A stretch of DNA of 64,000 nucleotides from Anaerolineae bacterium (GTDB lineage Bacteria > Chloroflexota > Anaerolineae > Aggregatilineales > UBA2796), in assembly GCA_019637615.1 (NCBI GenBank), contig JAHBVJ010000023.1:84769-148768 (forward strand), written 5' to 3'. This document shows, one piece after another, positions 59,952 through 64,000 of the stretch. Position 1 is the first letter of the stretch. Each line of letters begins with the position of its first letter. A program made the translations under genes and the position numbers. The notes under the pieces are model-generated. The model had not been told where the DNA came from. It was given only the letters and a program-made list of their open reading frames with translations, and ran no database searches.

Positions 59952-60739
59952 CGTGCCACCATCGCATAGCGTAGAACGAAGTAGGGCGGGGTCGTATTGT
60001 GGGCTTGATCGCCCCCTACGCCGTTGGCAGTGAGATAACCCGTTGGGTTGATGGTCGCCACGGCTGGTGTAGTGTCTGTAGACAGGGTGACGCCAGCACC
60101 AAAAATGTCAGGTGCTCCCGGCGCTTCTAAGTCCAAATTAAAAGTGAACCCCGGAATGAGCGAATGGTAGTGTGGCGGGCTGGTGTGGTCATGAGGATCG
60201 ATAAGGTGCTGATGATAGGGCATCTCGGATTGTGTCAGCGGATGCTCATATTCGCCGCCGATGGTGTATTCGGGATGTCCAGTGTCACCGTCTGCCATCA
60301 CAAACCGCCCGCGCAGGTCTGGCGTTTTGAACGTGCTGGCGTCAAGAATGAGGTTAGGATTGATCACCGCGAACAGGTCGGGATAATCATCCTTCTGGTA
60401 CGCGCTGCCATCGCATAGCAACATCCCATCGGGCACGCCATTGGTCGCAATGGGCACAATCACCCCAAGCATACAAAGCTGATCCTTCCTGTACTCATTC
60501 CACATCGTCGCCATGAGGATTGCGCAGTCTTGCGCGGTCAGTGTGCCGTCGCCGTCTTGCCACACGTCGGGATAGGTGAGCAGCGCAAGCACTTCGTTCA
60601 CCGCTTCTACGAATTGAGGCGCATCGGGAATCAGTACACGCCTACAACGTCGCGTCGTAGGCGTGCCCGGTGGCGCGACATACCGCCGCGCAAAGTCCAC
60701 TAGGAAAGTGGTGTCCGGCTCAGATGTTGCGCCCGACAT
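59948..60739 (-). CDS. Phage tail fibre/collar-domain protein
   Basis: The protein of about 263 residues has a tail-collar domain (GMLLCDGSAYQKDDYPDLFAV, split; KTPDLRGRFVMADG; then SEMPYHQHLIDPHDH), as in phage T4 gp12-like receptor-binding proteins. His-rich loops may coordinate metal. ATG 60739 overlaps the end of the preceding gene by 20 bp. The frame is open further upstream, but that part is antisense to the other gene. Confidence 0.75.
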   Translation of the reverse strand: MSGATSEPDTTFLVDFARRYVAPPGTPTTRRCRRVLIPDAPQFVEAVNEVLALLTYPDVWQDGDGTLTAQDCAILMATMWNEYRKDQLCMLGVIVPIATNGVPDGMLLCDGSAYQKDDYPDLFAVINPNLILDASTFKTPDLRGRFVMADGDTGHPEYTIGGEYEHPLTQSEMPYHQHLIDPHDHTSPPHYHSLIPGFTFNLDLEAPGAPDIFGAGVTLSTDTTPAVATINPTGYLTANGVGGDQAHNTTPPYFVLRYAMVAR

Positions 60740-61241
60740 ACTTGATAGATACCACTTCGTTGGTCGGGGTGACGCCAGCAGAGGCACGGTTGAACGGGCT
60801 ACGGAGGTTGGGTTCCAGCGCTGCCTTGGCGGTTGCGCCCGCGCCCGTATCCAATGCCAGTTCATCACTGTTGTTCGCCAGCAAGGAACGATTCGCGGTG
60901 GGAATCTCGAAGGTGAACAACTTTCCGAAACCGGGATTAGCCACCAAGTTGCCCGTCGCGAGGTATTGCGTGGTGTCCTTGTAGGTGACCAACCACTTGG
61001 CCTCGCGTGCCGCTTCCTTGTCGGATACTGCCGCCGCCGACTCTGGAAATTGCACACTCAGTTGTGTATACCGCACCTGCCCTCGGATGAGCGGGATAAC
61101 CGCATCCTTGATCTCATCCAAGTCTTGGGTCACCGACCCATAGTTCGACCCGGTGGCATCGATGTCCTGCAAGTTGACGCTGATAGTTGACCGTTCACCG
61201 TCGTAATCTTCAACGGTAATCGTCCCGTTTGACGTTGGCAT
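60720..61241 (-). CDS. Phage-like structural protein (173 residues)
   Basis: The protein begins MPTSNGTITVEDYDGERST and is beta-rich with no membrane segment. AGGAGGGG lies a few bases before ATG. It is the first gene of the tail cassette. Size and composition recall a tail-tube or adaptor protein, but I do not recognise the family. Confidence 0.5.
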   Translation of the reverse strand: MPTSNGTITVEDYDGERSTISVNLQDIDATGSNYGSVTQDLDEIKDAVIPLIRGQVRYTQLSVQFPESAAAVSDKEAAREAKWLVTYKDTTQYLATGNLVANPGFGKLFTFEIPTANRSLLANNSDELALDTGAGATAKAALEPNLRSPFNRASAGVTPTNEVVSIKYVGRNI

Positions 61242-61422
61242 TTTGCCCCTCCTGATTAGAGCGATGGGTTGATTGCTTAAGCGTCGCTCTCGTGCGCTTG
61301 AAGGCGCTTTTGAGCGTACAATAGACAGATTGCAAGGTCAATGGGGGTCAAACGTGAAAATTCACTTGAAAATTGGCAAAATTAGTAGGTCAACTGGTCA
61401 TTGAATCATTAGGAGGCTAAAT

Positions 61423-63237
61423 ATGGCGGATGAGGATCAGCTTGGAATTTTGAAACAAGGCGTAGAAGTATGGAATGAATGGAGAATCAGAAACCATACT
61501 ACATATGTTGATCTGTATGATGCCGACCTGAGCGGCAGCGACCTGAGCGGCAGCGACCTGAGCGGCAGCGACCTAGGTAATGCCAATCTGAGTGAAGCCA
61601 ATCTGAGGGGAGCTAACCTAAGTAGAGCTATTCTGAGGGGCGTCAGCCTAAGTAGAGCCGACCTAAGTGGAGCCAACCTGAGTGAAGCTATTCTGAGGAG
61701 AGCTAACCTAAGTAGAGCCGACCTAAGTGAAGCCAATCTGTTGAGAGCCAATCTGAACGACGCCAACTTGAGTGAAGCCAATCTGAACGACGCCAACTTG
61801 AGTAATGCCAATCTAAGCGATGCCAACCTGAGCGGAGCCGACTTAAGTGATGCTGACCTGAGTAGCACTAGCTTGAATAGTGCCGATTTGAGTGAAGCCA
61901 ACTTAAGCAGAGCTAACCTAAGTAAAGCCAGTCTGAGTAAAGCTGATCTGAGTGGAGCCAGTCTGAGTAAAGCTGATCTGAGTGGAGCCCACTTATACGG
62001 GGTAACAATAGATGAGACCTGCCAAATGGACGCTAAATGGCGGCTTGTCTGGCAGATCATCAATGGAACATCTGATAAATCGACCCTGAGTGGTGCTGAC
62101 TTAAGTAGAGCTGATCTGGGTGGAGCCAATCTGAGCGACGCCTTTCTGAACAAAGCTAACCTAACTAAAGCCAATCTGAGCAATGCTGACTTAAGTGGAG
62201 CCGACCTACGCAATGCTGACTTAAGTGGAGCCGACCTACGCAATGCTGACCTGAGCAATGCCGACCTACGCAATACCGACCTGAGCAATGCCGACCTACG
62301 CAGTGCTAATCTCTGGAATACCCTCTTGAATACAGCTAATCTCCGCGATGTCACAATGGATGAGACCAGCCAAATAGATGCTAAATGGCGGCTTGTCTGG
62401 CATCTTGTTAACGGGACGGCCAATAAATCGATACTGAGTGGTGCTGACCTGAGTGGTGCTGACCTGAGTGGTGCTGACCTGAGTGGTGCTGACCTGAGTG
62501 GTGCTGACCTGAGTGGTGCTGACCTGAGTGGTGCTGACCTGAGGCGCACCATACTGGTTTCAAGCAATTTTACGAGGGCAAATCTGTCAGAGTGTCGTAT
62601 TTACGGTATTTCTGCTTGGAATGTAAAGCTACAGGGAGCCATTCAAACCAACCTTGATATTAGCGATTCCGATTCTGCGCTCACAGTTGATAATCTCGAA
62701 GTGGCACAATTCATTTATATGCTTATTCATAATGAGAAAATACGTGACATCATTCAGACCATCGGGAATAAAGCTGTTCTCATACTGGGGCGATTTGCCG
62801 ATGAGCAGCGAAAAACCACACTTGACGCCTTGCGTGAAAAACTCCGGCAAGAGCGTTTACTCCCCATAATTTTTGACTTTGAAAAAGCAACAAATGTAGA
62901 TTTCATTGAAACCGTCAAAATTCTGGCAGGGATGTGCCTATTTATTATTGCAGATGTCACTGCACCTAAATCTACACCAATGGAATTGCAAGCAACCGTT
63001 CCTGATTACATGGTTCCATTCGTCCCAATTATCCAAAAAGGTGAACAGCCTTTTTCGATGTTTCAGAGCTTACAAGGCAAGTATCATTGGGTCATGGATG
63101 TACTCGCCTACGAAACGACAGAGCAACTCATTGAATACTTGCCAAGTAAGATAATCAAGCCAGCAATAGAGAAACACAATGAATTAATCGCATTGAAGAA
63201 TCAGGAATTGAGATATAGCGACATAAGCGCGGAATAG
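61423..63237 (+). CDS. Pentapeptide-repeat protein with C-terminal TIR-like domain
   Basis: AGGAGG lies 7 nt before ATG. The 604-residue protein has about 80 pentapeptide repeats (A[D/N]LSx) from residue 28 to about 392, which fold into a rigid right-handed quadrilateral helix. Two near-identical inserts (DETxQxDAKWRLVW) at about residues 200 and 315 separate repeat blocks. The C-terminal 160 residues (about 445-604), starting AVLILGRFADEQRK and then PIIFDFEKATNVDFIETV, resemble the TIR/SEFIR-like domain often found after such repeats. The AT-rich composition and TIR neighbour suggest defence or signalling. Seven exact 15-bp repeats lie at 62437-62541. Confidence 0.8.
   Translation: MADEDQLGILKQGVEVWNEWRIRNHTTYVDLYDADLSGSDLSGSDLSGSDLGNANLSEANLRGANLSRAILRGVSLSRADLSGANLSEAILRRANLSRADLSEANLLRANLNDANLSEANLNDANLSNANLSDANLSGADLSDADLSSTSLNSADLSEANLSRANLSKASLSKADLSGASLSKADLSGAHLYGVTIDETCQMDAKWRLVWQIINGTSDKSTLSGADLSRADLGGANLSDAFLNKANLTKANLSNADLSGADLRNADLSGADLRNADLSNADLRNTDLSNADLRSANLWNTLLNTANLRDVTMDETSQIDAKWRLVWHLVNGTANKSILSGADLSGADLSGADLSGADLSGADLSGADLSGADLRRTILVSSNFTRANLSECRIYGISAWNVKLQGAIQTNLDISDSDSALTVDNLEVAQFIYMLIHNEKIRDIIQTIGNKAVLILGRFADEQRKTTLDALREKLRQERLLPIIFDFEKATNVDFIETVKILAGMCLFIIADVTAPKSTPMELQATVPDYMVPFVPIIQKGEQPFSMFQSLQGKYHWVMDVLAYETTEQLIEYLPSKIIKPAIEKHNELIALKNQELRYSDISAE
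62437..62541 (+). repeat. Seven exact tandem copies of a 15-bp unit
   Basis: AGTGGTGCTGACCTG repeats seven times without a base change and encodes seven SGADL pentapeptides. Other pentapeptides in the gene use varied codons, so this block arose by recent expansion. Copy number may vary by slippage or recombination while keeping the reading frame. Confidence 0.95.
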
Positions 63238-63275
63238 TGACATGATAAGCACGATTAGCGTCAAGAGAGGTCTAT

Positions 63276-63968
63276 ATGGCACATATCTTTCTCAGCTACA
63301 GCCATAAAGATGAGGAGTTAATGTCGAAGGCTGCTCATTATCTTGAGAAACAAAAGGTATCTGTTTGGACTGATAAAGGTATTGAAATAGGTAGTAATCG
63401 TTGGAAAAAGCAGATCGAGCGAGCAATTGAGAGTGCAGGCTGCTTTGTAGTACTCCTAACGCCAAATGCAAAACAATCTGAATGGGTACAAAGAGAAATT
63501 GAATACGCCCATTTGCACGATATTCGTATGTTTTCCGTTTTGGTATCGGGCCAAGAGAAAGAATCCGTTCCTTTTCTATTGGCTGGACTTCAACATATTA
63601 GCGTGCAGCCTGATCATGACGTGGAATGGCTACAGATGTCAATCATTGTATCTTGGTACATGTCACACCATCTAAGTACTGAAGAATTAGCTCCTATAGT
63701 GAAGGAAAAGGATTGGATAATGAGTTATATAGCCGAGTCTGAAGCAAAGACTGAACGTGTACGACACTATATAAAACGGCTTCAATCTTTTGAAACGGAA
63801 ATTGAAATAAGGGGAGTTGAAATGGCTAAACAGGAACTTAACACAATTCATCAGCGTGCAAAGGAAGCATTGGCTATGCTGATTGATATTGATGATATGG
63901 AGACCGATTGTTATAGAGCACGCAAAATAAGCCAAGAATTAGAGTGTGTTATGCACTTTGAGCCTTAG
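63276..63968 (+). CDS. Stand-alone TIR-domain protein
   Basis: The 230-residue protein begins AHIFLSYSHKDEE, then VSVWTDKGIEIGSN, and SEWVQREIEYA holding the conserved Glu74 of NADase-active TIRs. A C-terminal helical region (about 140-230) follows. TIR proteins of this type cleave NAD or make signalling nucleotides. It lies 38 bp after the pentapeptide/TIR-like gene, with GAGAGG upstream of ATG, so they form one operon. The window ends just after it. Confidence 0.85.
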   Translation: MAHIFLSYSHKDEELMSKAAHYLEKQKVSVWTDKGIEIGSNRWKKQIERAIESAGCFVVLLTPNAKQSEWVQREIEYAHLHDIRMFSVLVSGQEKESVPFLLAGLQHISVQPDHDVEWLQMSIIVSWYMSHHLSTEELAPIVKEKDWIMSYIAESEAKTERVRHYIKRLQSFETEIEIRGVEMAKQELNTIHQRAKEALAMLIDIDDMETDCYRARKISQELECVMHFEP

Positions 63969-64000
63969 CTGGGAAGATAAGCTTCATAAGGCGCGACAGC

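Larger units (their letters stand above)
50058..64000. mobile_element. Integrated element at tRNA-Lys (phage- or satellite-like), right end outside the window
   Basis: The left boundary is inferred from the tRNA-Lys 3' end, with an integrase 60 bp away reading toward it. The cargo includes a tyrosine recombinase, zinc-finger proteins, PrimPol-D5 helicase, small HTH and repressor genes around a divergent control region, a tail-fibre-like cassette, and AT-rich defence-like genes. No second copy of the tRNA 3' sequence is seen in the window, so the right attachment site must lie beyond 64,000 or is lost. No terminase, portal, capsid or lysis gene is visible, except a small holin-like protein. 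Confidence 0.7.

Noticed and set aside
62437..62541. Repeat array as a possible CRISPR
   Set aside because: The 15-bp units are contiguous, with no spacers, and code for pentapeptides in frame.
61437..62567. 376-residue minus-strand frame rich in Leu, Arg and Ser
   Set aside because: It is the antisense of the pentapeptide repeats; its periodic composition only mirrors the repeats.
50035..64000. Right attachment site of the element
   Set aside because: I looked for a second copy of the tRNA-Lys 3' segment and saw none inside the window.

Overview
The window reads as a chromosome segment of a free-living, aerobic or microaerobic bacterium of moderate-to-high GC, most likely a member of the Chloroflexota (Anaerolineae-like). 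This assignment is an inference. It rests on lipoproteins with Thr/Pro-rich linkers, a family-5 solute-binding protein with an unusual domain order, the SWIM/DUF5691/MoxR/DUF5682/VWA cassette, tRNAs without an encoded CCA, and consensus TTGACA/TATAAT promoters. No rRNA or other taxonomic marker is present.

Layout, core part (1-49,983). A cut P-loop kinase gene is followed by a 730-bp gap holding two AAGCGCTT LacI-type operators and a strong promoter. That promoter drives a secreted GH144-like beta-glucanase and a GH127 arabinofuranosidase. Next come recX, tRNA-Gln, a Clp-N/phosphotransferase fusion with a partner gene, a decayed IS701-type transposase, a BBE-type flavoprotein, a lipoprotein cytochrome c, an HTTM membrane protein with a Gly-Phe-Asn-rich secreted protein, a di-haem peroxidase fused to a beta-helix, a site-2 protease with CBS domains, and a CHASE4-type histidine kinase. 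The five-gene SWIM-DUF5691-MoxR-DUF5682-VWA operon occupies 20,976-28,362. It is followed by a carboxymuconolactone-decarboxylase-like protein with a GAF histidine kinase, and by a dipeptide-type ABC importer whose binding protein appears circularly permuted. Then come a nitroreductase/YjbR/photolyase operon, a biotin carrier protein, a 48-residue Flp pilin, and a homoaconitase/homoisocitrate-dehydrogenase-like operon (with YqhA and PhzF). PrmA and a zinc-ribbon/NHL protein close this part.

Accessory part (49,985-64,000). A tRNA-Lys gene with a consensus promoter is followed at once by a tyrosine recombinase, the classic signature of an element integrated at a tRNA 3' end. The element has a phage-like control region, with a divergent XRE repressor and HTH protein around an 8-4-8 palindrome. 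It also has a replication operon (small zinc proteins and a PrimPol-D5 helicase) and a four-gene tail-fibre/holin-like cassette. Two AT-rich cargo blocks look like defence genes. One is an AAA ATPase plus a DUF4276 (TOPRIM-like) gene interrupted by an in-frame TGA. The other is a pentapeptide-repeat protein with a C-terminal TIR-like domain followed 38 bp later by a stand-alone TIR protein. The right end of the element lies beyond the window. No capsid, portal or terminase gene is visible.

The strongest candidates for something new are the circularly permuted solute-binding protein, the pentapeptide/TIR gene pair, the Clp-N/phosphotransferase fusion, and the AAA/DUF4276 pair with its TGA at what looks like a conserved cysteine codon.
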